Source of the DNA: Agrobacterium tumefaciens
GTDB lineage: Bacteria; Pseudomonadota; Alphaproteobacteria; Rhizobiales; Rhizobiaceae
Direction: 5' to 3'
Assembly: GCF_005221325.1 (NCBI RefSeq)
Contig: NZ_CP039891.1
Location: 94,105-158,104 of the forward strand
DNA length: 64,000 nt
Shown: one piece after another, positions 26,255-36,021 of the stretch
Layout: each line of letters opens with the position of its first letter
Numbering within the stretch: the stretch's first letter is position 1
Translations under genes and position numbers: made by a program
Notes under the pieces: generated by a model
Seen by the model: only the letters and a program-made list of their open reading frames with translations
Databases searched by the model: none
What the model was told of the DNA's origin: nothing

Positions 26255-26584
26255 TTGAACAAGCGCTATTCAGACGAGCTACGTGATCGTGCGGTGGCGC
26301 TGGTGGACGAACGGCGCCTACGGAATCCGAGAGATCGCACTATTTACCGAGAAGTGGCAGAGAACCTCAAGATCGGAGAACAGTCTCTCAGGCTTTGGGT
26401 GCGGGAATTTGATAGGGAGCGAAACACTCGTATTCCTTCTATCGCGAAAAAGGACGATGACGGCGTCCCTGAGCATGTCGAAGCTGAAATGAACAGCCTT
26501 CGCCGAAAAATTGAAAAATTACAGGCGGAGAACGACGTTCTTAAACGGGCTTTCGTGGTATTTTCCTCAGAGTGGTCAAAGTAA
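26255..26584 (+). mobile_element. Lone IS3-family OrfA-like transposase gene (IS remnant)
   Basis: A 109-residue frame beginning MNKRYSDELRDRAVALVDE from a TTG. It has a helix-turn-helix ('REVAENLKIGEQSLRLWVREFD') and a C-terminal leucine-zipper-like coiled coil ending 'IEKLQAENDVLKRAFVVFSSEW'. This is the layout of IS3/IS911 OrfA proteins. No OrfB integrase core follows before the next gene at 26722 and I saw no terminal inverted repeats, so it is either an eroded insertion sequence or an exapted DNA-binding protein. It lies divergent to the sulfur cluster. Confidence 0.7.
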
Positions 26585-26721
26585 CAATGCTACCGGCCGT
26601 CTTGTTGGCATGCAGACCCGTGGATCCAGATTTTCGAACTTTCGCTTTGGCGCATTGACACAGCACAGTCACTTTTGCACGGAGGTCTACAGTCGAGGAA
26701 GCATATCAGCAGGGTACGCCG

Positions 26722-27615
26722 CTAAAGTCTGTAGAAGCGCTCGGCATTATCGTGAAACAACGCGAGTCGCTCATTTACCGAATAGCCAGCTGTGATAGTA
26801 CGGAAGGCGTCGAAAATCCGGTCATAGCTCGAGAACAGCTTGTCCACGGGGAAATTTGAGGCGAACATGCATCGTTCAACGCTGAAAGCCTCGATGGCTG
26901 TCTCCACATAAGGCCGGAACTCCTCAGTCGTCCAAGTACAGTTGCCCATTCCAAGGCCCGAAATTTTGCAAGCGATATTGGGGGCTGCGGACAGTCTTTC
27001 CATCGCCAGGCGCCAGCCGCCGAAATGGTCAGGGCCATCCACCTGCATGCCCGTATGGTTAAGGATGATCTGAACGTCGGGAAAGTCGGCGGCCAGATCG
27101 ACAAACTCGTCCATCTGCCAGTAATAGAGCTGCAGATCGAAACTCAGCTCGCGCTTCGCCAATTCGCGGAAGCCGTTGCGCCATTCAGGCGTTCGGCTGA
27201 CTTCCGGTTCCGTCAGGTAGGTTTTAGCCGCGTCGTGATGAAAATTCATCGATTGCCGGATGCCGCGGAAATTGGCGTATTGCATGTGCTCGTCCAGCAG
27301 ATCGCCGACATCGCGCTTGCGCAGGTCGGCATATCCCACGATCCCGTGCGGGAACCCATGCCTGTCGGCAACTTGTTGCAACCACCGGGTTTCCCCAGCC
27401 GGATCCTTCGGGTCGTATCCGACATCCAGATGGACCGCCTTGACGAGGTTCTGCCCGCGGGCATCCGCCAGAAAATCGGCGATAAGGTAGGTTTTGTTGA
27501 TCGCGGTATAGTCCCCGAAGGCGGACGGTTTTACGCCGTCGGAAAGCCAAGGGTAATAGTTGTTGTCGAGGTCCCAAAGATGGAAATGTGGGTCGACGAT
27601 CGGCAAGTCATCCAT
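26722..27615 (-). CDS. Amidohydrolase-2 family hydrolase (fuconolactonase-like)
   Basis: A 297-residue TIM-barrel hydrolase. It begins 'PIVDPHFHLWDLDNNYYPWL' with the metal-binding HxH. It continues with 'FRGIRQSMNFHH', 'IILNHTGMQVDGP' and 'CMFASNFPVD' near the C-terminus, as in sugar lactonases such as L-fuconolactonase and 4-sulfomuconolactonase. Lactone hydrolysis fits its place as the last gene of a carbohydrate uptake operon that also encodes a dehydrogenase able to make a lactone. The exact substrate is unknown. Confidence 0.85.
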   Translation of the reverse strand: MDDLPIVDPHFHLWDLDNNYYPWLSDGVKPSAFGDYTAINKTYLIADFLADARGQNLVKAVHLDVGYDPKDPAGETRWLQQVADRHGFPHGIVGYADLRKRDVGDLLDEHMQYANFRGIRQSMNFHHDAAKTYLTEPEVSRTPEWRNGFRELAKRELSFDLQLYYWQMDEFVDLAADFPDVQIILNHTGMQVDGPDHFGGWRLAMERLSAAPNIACKISGLGMGNCTWTTEEFRPYVETAIEAFSVERCMFASNFPVDKLFSSYDRIFDAFRTITAGYSVNERLALFHDNAERFYRL

Positions 27616-27680
27616 GATTGCATATCCAGTAGATGTTGAAACGGTAGCGGGCGGGGATAAACACCGCGCCCGCGAAGAGA

Positions 27681-28661
27681 TTATTTGGAAGGCGGGAATA
27701 CGCGGGCAATCACCTTTTTGGCGTCGTCGGAATCGACCTTGTCTGCTGTCACGAGAGGCATGACCAGCGCAAGATCCTTCTTGACCGGCGCTCCCGTCAT
27801 CGCATTGAAGACCTGTTGCGTACCGTCGATGCCCTGCCCGACGGCTTCCTGGAAAAAGATCCCCTGGATAGCGTTGGACCTCAGTAATGCGATCGTCGTC
27901 GGGCTGCCATCGGCAACCGCAACACCCACCTTGCCTGTAAGGCCGCGGGTCTGCAGCACCTTGGCGGCGCCTGTGCCTGCCTCGTCATACATGCCGTAAA
28001 TGGCCTTGATGTCCGGGTGGGCGGTCATCATGTCGTTGGCCTGGGTCACGGCCTCGTTGACGGTCAGTCCGCGTGTCTCGAGCATCTGCGCCAGCTTGCA
28101 ACCATCCGCCTGAAAGGCCTCCTGTGCGCCCTTCAGATATTTCTGGGCGTTTTCCCGATCCTGTGGCAGGGACAGCATACCCACTTGATCGCCACCTCGC
28201 TCCTTGGCAAGTTTGCACACGAAGCTGCCTTGGGCTTTGCCGGTCTCGTAGTTGTTCGCCGTCACGGACGACGTGTAGTCTACCTGGCCGGGTTGCGGAC
28301 CAATACCCGCGAATGCGATCGGAATGTTCTGCGATTTCAGATAGGCAAGCAGCGGAGGCGTGCTGGTCGAGCTGACAGGTCCGATGACGATCGCATCCAC
28401 GCCCTTTGTCACCGCCGTGCGCGCGTTGTCCATCTGCTTTGCCGGCGAGTTTTCCGATGTATATTCGACATAGTCCATGCCGAGTTCCTCGGCCTTCTGC
28501 TTGACGCCGTAACCGACCCATTGCCAGTAGGAAATGTCCAGCGACGGTGCCAGATAGGCGACGGTTTTCTTGTCCTGTGCCTGCGCGCCGCCGCTTGCCA
28601 GACCGATCGCCAATACAATGCCTGCAGCGAGCGCCAGGCGGCGTTTTCCCGTATTTTTCAT
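27681..28661 (-). CDS. Sugar ABC transporter periplasmic binding protein (RbsB-like)
   Basis: A 326-residue periplasmic-binding-protein type I sensor. ATG 28661 has a strong GGAGGA site and gives a signal peptide ([20 protein letters not shown], cleaved after AQA). The mature part has '[32 protein letters not shown]' and '[19 protein letters not shown]', the hallmark hinge motifs of ribose/galactose-type binding proteins. It forms an importer with the ATPase and permease genes just upstream in the operon. Confidence 0.92.
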   Translation of the reverse strand: MKNTGKRRLALAAGIVLAIGLASGGAQAQDKKTVAYLAPSLDISYWQWVGYGVKQKAEELGMDYVEYTSENSPAKQMDNARTAVTKGVDAIVIGPVSSTSTPPLLAYLKSQNIPIAFAGIGPQPGQVDYTSSVTANNYETGKAQGSFVCKLAKERGGDQVGMLSLPQDRENAQKYLKGAQEAFQADGCKLAQMLETRGLTVNEAVTQANDMMTAHPDIKAIYGMYDEAGTGAAKVLQTRGLTGKVGVAVADGSPTTIALLRSNAIQGIFFQEAVGQGIDGTQQVFNAMTGAPVKKDLALVMPLVTADKVDSDDAKKVIARVFPPSK

Positions 28662-28706
28662 TTCAGTTCCTCCTCCCAAGGCCCGGGACATTCCGGTCCA
28701 AACCAT

Positions 28707-29717
28707 TTAACGAAAACCGCGTCGCGCCTTGCCGAAGCGATCGATCAGGACCGCCGTCAAGATCGCAAGACCCGTGACCGAACCCTGCCAAAAACTGTTG
28801 ATACCGATGAGATTGACGCCATTCTGGATCACGGTGATCATCAGGGCGCCGAGCACCGCACCGACAGCCGTTCCCGTGCCTCCCAAAAGGCTAGCCCCGC
28901 CGATCACGACGGCCGCGATCGCCTGCAGCATCAGGCTCGCGCCGGCGGTTGATTCCGCGTTGAGGATGTAGGAGATCGTCAGCAGCCCGGAAAAGGATGC
29001 GAGAAGAGACGAGGCCACATAGGCGAAGAACTTTGTCCGTTTGACCGGAATGCCCAATAGATAGGCCGCGGTTGAACTGCTGCCGACCGCATAGAACCAG
29101 CGGCCCGCCACCATCTTCTTGAGGAACAGCTCGATGACGATCAGGAAAACGACGCAGAACAGGATATAGTTCGGGACGCTCGGTATAAGGCTGCCGCTGT
29201 TTAGCAGCCAGAAATCCGGATCGCCGATCGGCATCGAACGGCCGTTGGTGACGATAAATGCCAGCGATCCGGCAATCGCAAAAGTGACCAGAGTGACCAC
29301 GAAGGGCGCAAGCCCGACAATCGTCACCAGAAAACCGTTGATAGACCCGAATATCAGTCCGACACCAAGCCCGAAGGATGCGGCTGCAACCCCGCCGAAA
29401 CCCTGCGCCATGGCCTGTGCCGTCACCATGCCGGTGAGCGAAAAGACCGATCCGACGGACAGATCGATGCCGCCGGTAATAACGACCAGAAGCACGCCGA
29501 GCGACATGATGATAAGCGGAGCGCCGGCCTGGGTGATGTTGGCGAAATTCCCCCAGCTGAGGGCCTGGGGTACCTGTGACCCGACGGCAAGCGCCACCAG
29601 CACGATCGCAAGCGCGATGGCAATTTCGGTTCGATAAGTGCCGAACAGGCTTTCCCGATGCTTCACCGCCGCATGCTGCGTGGGCTCGGCCGGAACTCTT
29701 TCTGGCGCGTATGTCAT
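28707..29717 (-). CDS. Sugar ABC transporter permease (RbsC-like)
   Basis: A 336-residue membrane protein. ATG 29717 overlaps the ATPase stop by four bases (ATGA), which decides the start. Characteristic segments are 'VVITGGIDLSVGSVFSLTGMVTAQ' and 'AVVIGGASLLGGTGTAVGAVLGALMI', conserved in BPD_transp_2 ribose-type permeases. Partner of the neighbouring ATPase and binding protein. Confidence 0.93.
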   Translation of the reverse strand: MTYAPERVPAEPTQHAAVKHRESLFGTYRTEIAIALAIVLVALAVGSQVPQALSWGNFANITQAGAPLIIMSLGVLLVVITGGIDLSVGSVFSLTGMVTAQAMAQGFGGVAAASFGLGVGLIFGSINGFLVTIVGLAPFVVTLVTFAIAGSLAFIVTNGRSMPIGDPDFWLLNSGSLIPSVPNYILFCVVFLIVIELFLKKMVAGRWFYAVGSSSTAAYLLGIPVKRTKFFAYVASSLLASFSGLLTISYILNAESTAGASLMLQAIAAVVIGGASLLGGTGTAVGAVLGALMITVIQNGVNLIGINSFWQGSVTGLAILTAVLIDRFGKARRGFR

Positions 29718-31210
29718 GCTGCCATTCCCGTCAAATGCGCGAGTGCATCCTCGCTGAGGTTTTCTTTTTCGATGATCCCGGCGCAGAGTCCATCGGTCTC
29801 GAAGGCCATCACCCGGTCGCAGACTTCCAGAAGTTCCGCGTTTTCCGTTGACCACCAGACGATGATCGTGCCGCTGGCAGCCATCTGCCGTATCAACTGG
29901 TAAATCTCCTTCTTGGTGCCGATATCGACGCCGCGCGTCGGCTCTTCGAGAACGAGAAGGCGTGATGGAACTCCGAGCCAGCGCGCTAAAAGAAGCTTCT
30001 GCTGCGTCCCGCCGCTCAAGGTGCTGGGCAGGTCCCAGATGGAGGCAGCCTTGACCTTGAGTGCATTGATCAGGTCGAGGCATTCCAAACGCTCGGACGC
30101 ACCTGCCAGCATGCCGCCACGCACGATCCGTCTCGAGGCCATCACATTATCGATGATGGGAAGGTCGGCCAAGATGCCCTTGTGGGCGCGGTCGCCGGAT
30201 ATGAACCCCGACCCTTTCCGCGCCGCATCGCGCGGAGATGCGAATTTTTCGGGCCATCCGGCGCGTGCCACGACCCATCGTTTTGCCTTGGCGGCGCCAA
30301 CCAAGGCTTCGATCAGGGTCTGTGGCCCGGCCGGCGCGCCGGCGATACCGAGAACCGTTCCGGCCTCGAGCGACACCTCTAGATCGGCATCTCGGATGAC
30401 CAGCCTATCCGGATGCGCAGGGTCCGGTTTGAACCGGGCGGGTGCCGCAGTCTCCGCCTGCCTTGCGAAGACCTGCCCCATTTTCTCGACGATCATGGCG
30501 TCGGTCAGGCTGTCGATCGCGGACCGGTCGACCGCGGTCCTGCCGTCACGAATGATGGTGCAAACATCGGCTATTTGCCTGATTTCCTTCATGCGATGCG
30601 ATACGAAGACTACTGCAAGACCCTTTTCGGTCGTCAGCCTGCGCAGGACGGAAAAGAGACGCTGCGTTTCGACCGCAGTCAGGTTGGCGGTCGGCTCGTC
30701 GAGCAGGATAAGCTCCGCGCCGGAGGACAATGCCCGAGCAATCTCGACCATCTGTCCCTGGTGGAGCGTTAGATCACCGACAAGGCTGTGAAGCGATGTA
30801 TCGGCGAACTCCCGATCGATCAGGCAAAGAGCCTCGTGCGCCATGCGCCATGCGCGCTTCCTGTCAAACAGACCGAAACCTTTCGGCAACCGCGGCAGGA
30901 TCAGATTTTCTGCAACGGTCAAATGCGGCAGAAGGGCGAGTTCCTGGTGAACCACGGCGACCTTCGAACGCCCCTCCGTTTCGGATAGCAGATTGCCGGT
31001 TGCATCGTGGAATGTGATCTTGCCGGCGTCCTTTGCGGCCAGTCCGGTGATAATCCGGATCATCGTCGACTTGCCGGCGCCATTTCCACCGAGCAGGGCA
31101 TGGACTTCGCCGCGTGCGACCGAGAAATCCACTCCCTTGAGAACGGAAGTCGCGCCGTAGGACTTGGTTAGCCGCCTGACGGAAAGAACCGGTTGCGATT
31201 GGTCAGCCAT
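29714..31210 (-). CDS. Sugar ABC transporter ATP-binding protein (RbsA-like, two ATPase domains)
   Basis: A 498-residue protein with tandem ATP-binding cassettes. The first has Walker A 'GGNGAGKSTMIRIITG' and Walker B 'LILLDEPTANLTAVE'. The signature region reads 'LTLHQGQMVEIARAL', weaker than LSGGQ. The second half has the expected degenerate Walker A ('GIAGAPAGPQTLIEAL'), a good signature 'TLSGGTQQKLLLARWL' and 'LVLEEPTRGVDIGTKKEIYQLI'. This is the usual RbsA/MglA pattern. GAGGAG precedes the ATG. Confidence 0.93.
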   Translation of the reverse strand: MADQSQPVLSVRRLTKSYGATSVLKGVDFSVARGEVHALLGGNGAGKSTMIRIITGLAAKDAGKITFHDATGNLLSETEGRSKVAVVHQELALLPHLTVAENLILPRLPKGFGLFDRKRAWRMAHEALCLIDREFADTSLHSLVGDLTLHQGQMVEIARALSSGAELILLDEPTANLTAVETQRLFSVLRRLTTEKGLAVVFVSHRMKEIRQIADVCTIIRDGRTAVDRSAIDSLTDAMIVEKMGQVFARQAETAAPARFKPDPAHPDRLVIRDADLEVSLEAGTVLGIAGAPAGPQTLIEALVGAAKAKRWVVARAGWPEKFASPRDAARKGSGFISGDRAHKGILADLPIIDNVMASRRIVRGGMLAGASERLECLDLINALKVKAASIWDLPSTLSGGTQQKLLLARWLGVPSRLLVLEEPTRGVDIGTKKEIYQLIRQMAASGTIIVWWSTENAELLEVCDRVMAFETDGLCAGIIEKENLSEDALAHLTGMAA

Positions 31211-31220
31211 GACATTCTCC

Positions 31221-32480
31221 TCAATAGATCGTCAGAGCAGGAATGAAGCTCACTGCCATCAGAAGCAGCATCGCCATCCCGAAAAAGGGCCAGAGTTCGC
31301 GCGTCGTGGTGCCAAGCGGTGCCTTAGCGATGGACGAAGAGATGAACAGCGTCGTGCCGATCGGCGGCGTGTAGAGGCCGATGCCGAGGTTGATCACCAT
31401 CATCAGCCCCAACTGGACGCGGTCGAGCCCGATCGCATCGGCGAGCGGCACGAAAATCGGTCCGAGAAGCAGGATCGCCGGAGGCATGTCGAGCGGCATG
31501 CCGACGATAAGCATCAGGATGTTCATCATCAGGATGATGACGATGGGGCTGGAGATATTGGCCGCGACCCATTCCGCCATCTGTTGCGGAGCCTGGTCGA
31601 AGGTGAGGACCCAGCCGACGGCAGCACTGCCCATGATCACCAGCATGACGACGCCGGTGGCCACGCCTGCCTCGACGATGTTTTCGCAGAAGCGCGGCCA
31701 GGTCAGATCGCGATAGACCAGCAGGCTCAACAGCAGCGAATAGACTACGGACAGAACTGCGACTTCGGTTGGTGTTGCAAAGCCGAAGCGCAGCAGAAGG
31801 ATGATGAGGATGGGCAGCAGGATTGCAGGAGCACTCTGTAGCGCAAGCCTTGCGAGCTCGCGCTTCCTCATCTTGACCTTTTGGGCGCCATAGCCGCGGC
31901 GCACCGAAATGAACCAGCAGACGAAAACGAAACTCGCGGCCATGATCAGGCCGGGGAGAATGCCTGAGACGAACAGGTTGGCGACGCTGACACCACTGAC
32001 CAGTGAGTAAAGAATCATCGGGATCGACGGCGGGATCAGAACATCGATGACGGACGACGTCGCGTTGTTTGCAGCGCAGAGTGCAGGCGGAAATCCCTGC
32101 TTCTTCTGCCAAGGGATCAGCACGGAACCGAGCGCGCTGGCGTTTGCAACGGCAGAGCCAGACACGCCACCAAACACCACCGAGGAAACAACTGTCGTTG
32201 AGAGCGGCCCGCCGCGCCAGCGTTGCATTGCCTTGGACGCGAGTTCGAGCAATTGCTTGCCCAATTCGCCGCCGAGCATCAATGTCCCCGCCAGCATGAA
32301 GAACGGCAAGGCGAGCATCGGAAAGGACTGCGTCTGGTCGTAGACCTGTTGCGCGACGACCGACAGCGGCACGTATCCATTGAAAAAGATGCCGAGGCCT
32401 GCAGCGATGATCAGGCCGTAACCGACAGGTACGGCCAATACCATGAGGACGCAGAAAGAGACGATCATGATCAGTGTCAT
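31221..32480 (-). CDS. dctM: TRAP transporter large membrane subunit (DctM)
   Basis: A 419-residue membrane protein with about 12 helices. Motifs 'LALPFFMLAGTLMLGGELGKQLLELA', 'GGVSGSAVANASALGSVLIPW' and 'PPSIPMILYSLVSGVS' are those of DctM large subunits. It carries substrate across the membrane with sodium or proton coupling. Its start overlaps the DctQ stop by four bases. Confidence 0.95.
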   Translation of the reverse strand: MTLIMIVSFCVLMVLAVPVGYGLIIAAGLGIFFNGYVPLSVVAQQVYDQTQSFPMLALPFFMLAGTLMLGGELGKQLLELASKAMQRWRGGPLSTTVVSSVVFGGVSGSAVANASALGSVLIPWQKKQGFPPALCAANNATSSVIDVLIPPSIPMILYSLVSGVSVANLFVSGILPGLIMAASFVFVCWFISVRRGYGAQKVKMRKRELARLALQSAPAILLPILIILLLRFGFATPTEVAVLSVVYSLLLSLLVYRDLTWPRFCENIVEAGVATGVVMLVIMGSAAVGWVLTFDQAPQQMAEWVAANISSPIVIILMMNILMLIVGMPLDMPPAILLLGPIFVPLADAIGLDRVQLGLMMVINLGIGLYTPPIGTTLFISSSIAKAPLGTTTRELWPFFGMAMLLLMAVSFIPALTIY

Positions 32481-33007
32481 AGGGGCATCTCCTCGGCCTT
32501 GATCTCGATCCTCTGATCCCAGCCGAAGCGAAGGACACGGAGCGTCGCCGCTACGGTGACGAAGGCCACCAGCACAGCCCCGACGGCCAGCGCGTAGTAG
32601 CCGATGCTATTGGGCAGTTGCAGGACCGGACTGTGTTCGAAGCCAGCGATTTCGGCCACAACGACCGACTGGTAGGCCAGGATGAGGAACGAGATGATAC
32701 TGATGACGTTGGCGACAACGAATGCCGTAAGCCGGGCACTGCCATCAAGCTTGTCGTAAAGCCACTCGACGGCCATGTGGCCGCCGGCATGCGCTGCCAG
32801 AACGATGCCCGCGATGATGAACCACGGGAACATCAGCATGGGCAGCTCCTGCGCGAAGCCAAAGCCGCCGCTTTCGAGCGTATAGCGAGCGAAGACGTTT
32901 GCCGTCATCACCACCGTCAGCGCGATGCCGCTGGCGATGATGACGAAACGGGAAAAGAGGACTATGGCGCGCGACACCATGTCGACACCCTTGAACAGCA
33001 TCTGCAT
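32477..33007 (-). CDS. dctQ: TRAP transporter small membrane subunit (DctQ)
   Basis: A 176-residue protein with four hydrophobic segments and the DctQ signature 'AQELPMLMFPWFIIAGIVLAAHAGGHMAVEW'-type region (conserved E-L, AG and H residues near 50-80). It couples DctM and DctP. It lies between dctP and dctM in the usual order. Confidence 0.92.
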   Translation of the reverse strand: MQMLFKGVDMVSRAIVLFSRFVIIASGIALTVVMTANVFARYTLESGGFGFAQELPMLMFPWFIIAGIVLAAHAGGHMAVEWLYDKLDGSARLTAFVVANVISIISFLILAYQSVVVAEIAGFEHSPVLQLPNSIGYYALAVGAVLVAFVTVAATLRVLRFGWDQRIEIKAEEMPL

Positions 33008-33034
33008 TGGGAAGCTCCGTTCAGTGGCAGGGCT

Positions 33035-34039
33035 TTACGCCCTGGCCTCCGCTTCGATCTTGCTGACAAAATCGCCGAACGGCTTCTTCTTCCAGTTCTC
33101 GGCAACGCTTACGGTAGCCTTGACGAAGGCTTCGTGCTCGACTTCTGTAACCTCGACAGCCGCGCTGCTCTTGAAATTGGCAAGAACCTGCGCGTCCTTT
33201 TCCGCAGAAAGCTTGCGCTGCAGGTCGCCGGCCTCATTGGCCGCCGCCCTGACCGCTTCGAGATCGGCGCCAAGACGCGCCTGGGCGATCTTGGACATCA
33301 AGAACGGTGTGGATTCCCATTTGTGCGCGGTAAGGCTTACATATTTGTTGACCTCGAACAGCTTGGAGCTTTCGATATTAGCCAACGGGTTTTCCTGTCC
33401 ATCCACGACACCTTGCTGCAGCGCGATGTAGAGTTCTCCGAAAGCGATCTGTTCGGTTGCGGCACCGAGAGCCTGGAAGATGTCGATAGTCATCGGATCG
33501 GCGGGCGTGCGAACCTTCAACCCCTTGAGTTCTGCGGGCGCGGAAATCTTGCGTTTCGAATTGGTGAGGTGGCGAATGCCGTTATCCCACCAGTCGAGCG
33601 GAACGACACCGACCGCCTCGAAACGCTTGTTGAGGTCTGCACCCACAGGTCCGTTCAGAACCTCCATGGCCTTCTTTGTGTCGGGAAACAGGAAGGGCAG
33701 GCCGAGCGCCGCGAGTTCAGGCACGAGGGCGGACGTCGCACCCTGGCTATTGGCGGTAAAATCGAGCGCGCCAGTGCGTAGGCTGGTCAGCATGGCGGAA
33801 TCGCTGCCCAGCGTTTCGGCGCCGGCAACGTTGATCCTCACGCGACCGGCGGTCTTTTCCGCCACCAGTTCTGCGAACTTGGCTGCGGCTACGGTGCGCG
33901 GGTTTCCGGGGGCTGCGCCGTGCCCAAGGGTCAATGTGGTCGCCGCCCGGGCCGGACGAATGCCGAAAACCACGGCAGGGGCCGCCAGGGCGCCGGTCAC
34001 GACGGTTAGAAAAGCGCGTCTGTTGATATGCAAGCTCAT
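33035..34039 (-). CDS. dctP: TRAP transporter solute-binding protein (DctP)
   Basis: A 334-residue periplasmic protein. ATG 34039 is preceded by GGAGGAGAAC and gives a twin-arginine-like signal (NRRAFLTVVTGALAAP, cut after ARA). The DctP body includes 'LRTGALDFTANSQGATSALVPELAALGLPFLF', 'ELKGLKVRTPADPMTIDIFQALGA' with the substrate-carboxylate Arg, and 'GVVDGQENPLANI'. The conserved Arg suggests an organic acid (sugar acid) ligand. The operon thus imports both an acid by TRAP and a sugar-like ligand by ABC. Confidence 0.93.
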   Translation of the reverse strand: MSLHINRRAFLTVVTGALAAPAVVFGIRPARAATTLTLGHGAAPGNPRTVAAAKFAELVAEKTAGRVRINVAGAETLGSDSAMLTSLRTGALDFTANSQGATSALVPELAALGLPFLFPDTKKAMEVLNGPVGADLNKRFEAVGVVPLDWWDNGIRHLTNSKRKISAPAELKGLKVRTPADPMTIDIFQALGAATEQIAFGELYIALQQGVVDGQENPLANIESSKLFEVNKYVSLTAHKWESTPFLMSKIAQARLGADLEAVRAAANEAGDLQRKLSAEKDAQVLANFKSSAAVEVTEVEHEAFVKATVSVAENWKKKPFGDFVSKIEAEARA

Positions 34040-34105
34040 GTTCTCCTCCACTATGTGCTTACGAGAATGATCGGCCCGCACTCCCATCCGGGCCGTCATA
34101 GAAGT

Positions 34106-35143
34106 CTATTCATCCAGCCATGACTTGATCGCCGCTGTCACTTTCAGTATCGAAAGACCATACTGGTCATGCAATGTCGGAAGTGCTCCTGCTTCCAGGA
34201 ATTCGTCAGGAAGACCGATCTGCCGGAATGCAGCAGGTCTGACGTCAGAGCGCATCAATGTTGCACCGACGGCCTCTCCCAGTCCGCCGATAACAGTGTG
34301 GTTTTCCGCCACCACCACAAGCCGGTTCTGCTTGCGGCATTCGGCAAGGATCGTCTCCACGTCGAGCGGCTTGATCGTCGGTACGTGCAGAACGGCGGCA
34401 TCGACGCCATCCTTCTGCAGGTTTTTTGCCGCTTCCAGCGCGCGCATCGTCATCAGCCCGGACGAGATGATCAGCACATCCCTGCCCTCACGGATGATCT
34501 TGGCCTTGCCGAGTTCGAACTTGTAGCCGTATTCGTCAAGCACCAGCGGCACGTTACCACGCAGAAGACGCATATAGACCGGGCCCTTGTGGGCTGCGAT
34601 AGCAGGCACCGCCTGCTCGATCTCGCTGGCATCGCAAGGATCGATTATTGTCAGGTTCGGCATGCCGCGGAACATGGCGATATCCTCGGTCGCCTGATGG
34701 CTGGGGCCGTAACCGGTGGTGAGGCCCGGAAGCGCGCAGACGATCTTCACGTCCAGCATCTCCTCGGCGATCGCCAGGCAGATGAAGTCATAGGCGCGGC
34801 GCGATGCAAACACGGCGTAGGTGGTGACCCAAGGCTGAAAACCCTCGCGCGCCATTCCCGACGCCGCCATCATCAGCAACTGCTCGGCCATGCCCATCTG
34901 GTAGAACTTGTCGGGATGGGCGGCGCGGAAAACGTGCAGGTCGGTATATTTCGCAAGATCAGCCGACATACCGACGATGCGGTCGTTGTTTTCCGCCAGC
35001 GCAGCAAGCGCGTTTCCAAATGGTGCAGGCTTTGTCGGCTGTTCCGGGCCAGCGATTGACGCGATCATGGCAGAGGTGGTCAGGCGCGGACGGTCGGCAC
35101 CATGGGTCAAAAAATCCGGACGGATGTATTTCGAGCGTCTCAT
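34106..35143 (-). CDS. Transketolase-like enzyme, C-terminal subunit
   Basis: A 345-residue half-transketolase (Pyr domain plus C-terminal domain). Seen: 'DKFYQMGMAEQLLMMAASGMAREG', where the catalytic Glu of 'AEQ' activates the thiamine cofactor, and 'LPGLTTGYGPSHQATEDIAMFRGMPNL'. ATG 35143 overlaps the stop of the N-terminal subunit gene by four bases, so this start is preferred over upstream ones. With the partner it should transfer a two-carbon ketol unit. Split transketolases in catabolic operons often act on unusual sugars, such as branched apulose phosphate or sulfo-sugars. Confidence 0.9.
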   Translation of the reverse strand: MRRSKYIRPDFLTHGADRPRLTTSAMIASIAGPEQPTKPAPFGNALAALAENNDRIVGMSADLAKYTDLHVFRAAHPDKFYQMGMAEQLLMMAASGMAREGFQPWVTTYAVFASRRAYDFICLAIAEEMLDVKIVCALPGLTTGYGPSHQATEDIAMFRGMPNLTIIDPCDASEIEQAVPAIAAHKGPVYMRLLRGNVPLVLDEYGYKFELGKAKIIREGRDVLIISSGLMTMRALEAAKNLQKDGVDAAVLHVPTIKPLDVETILAECRKQNRLVVVAENHTVIGGLGEAVGATLMRSDVRPAAFRQIGLPDEFLEAGALPTLHDQYGLSILKVTAAIKSWLDE

Positions 35144-35979
35144 TCTCCTGCCCCCGCATCGATAATCCTGATTGCTTCTTTCCACTCGTCCGGCTCAACC
35201 CGAAGAAAGTGGTTTCGCTCGCGCGCTTCCAGGAAGGGCACGCCCTTTGCCATTTTCGTATCACAGATGATAATTCTCGGCTGCTCTCCTTTGTAGTGGC
35301 GGGCAGCGTCGAAGGCAGCAACCAGAGCGTCGAGATCATTGCCATCGACCCGCAGGACAAACCAGTTGAACGCTTCAAATTTTGGCCCGAGCGGCTCGAA
35401 ATTGAGAACGCCCATAGACGGGCCATCTGCCTGCATTTGATTGACATCAACGATGCCAATGAGATTGCCCAGCTTGTAGGAGCCTGCCGACATCGCCGCC
35501 TCCCAGGTCGACCCCTCGTCCAGTTCTCCATCGGAAAACAGGTTGTAGACGAAGGCATCCGATTTCTTGCGCTTCAGCGCAAGCGACATCCCGACGGCGA
35601 TGCCAAGGCCATGACCAAGCGATCCGCCGGTGATTTCCATGCCCGGCGTATAGCTCGCCATGCCAGACATTGGCAGCCGGCTTTCATCGGTGCCGTAGGT
35701 TTCGAGCTCATCCTCGGGGATGATCTTCGCCTCGATCAGCGCCGCATAGAGCGCGATCGCGTAATGTCCGATCGACAGGAGGAAGCGGTCGCGACCTTCC
35801 CATTCCGGGTCGTCGGGACGGTAGTTGGTGGCATGGAAATATGAAACGGCAAGCACGTCGGCAACGCCGAGTGCCTGGGCGATATAACCCTGCCCCTGCA
35901 CTTCACCCATCCTCAGCGCATGGCGCCGGATACGCCGGGCGCGCTCGGGCAGGCTGATATTGTGACCCATTTGTGCCAT
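35140..35979 (-). CDS. Transketolase-like enzyme, N-terminal subunit
   Basis: A 279-residue thiamine-diphosphate-binding subunit. The ThDP motif reads 'SDGELDEGSTWEAAMSAGSYKLGNL' followed by 'VDVNQMQADGP' (the metal-binding xDG...N pattern). An N-terminal 'SIGHYAIALYAALIEAK' and 'GSLGHGLGIAVGMSLALK' match transketolase substrate-binding histidines. It is translationally coupled to the C-terminal subunit. Confidence 0.92.
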   Translation of the reverse strand: MAQMGHNISLPERARRIRRHALRMGEVQGQGYIAQALGVADVLAVSYFHATNYRPDDPEWEGRDRFLLSIGHYAIALYAALIEAKIIPEDELETYGTDESRLPMSGMASYTPGMEITGGSLGHGLGIAVGMSLALKRKKSDAFVYNLFSDGELDEGSTWEAAMSAGSYKLGNLIGIVDVNQMQADGPSMGVLNFEPLGPKFEAFNWFVLRVDGNDLDALVAAFDAARHYKGEQPRIIICDTKMAKGVPFLEARERNHFLRVEPDEWKEAIRIIDAGAGE

Positions 35980-36021
35980 CGGCTGGCATCTCCTAGAATA
36001 TATACGTGGCGATACGGCCGA

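Noticed and set aside
31164..31841. Plus-strand open frame opposite dctM
   Set aside because: His/Asp-rich antisense translation with no motif; dctM is secure.
32618..33781. 387-residue plus-strand frame opposite dctQ and dctP
   Set aside because: Antisense to two clear TRAP genes and spans their junction.
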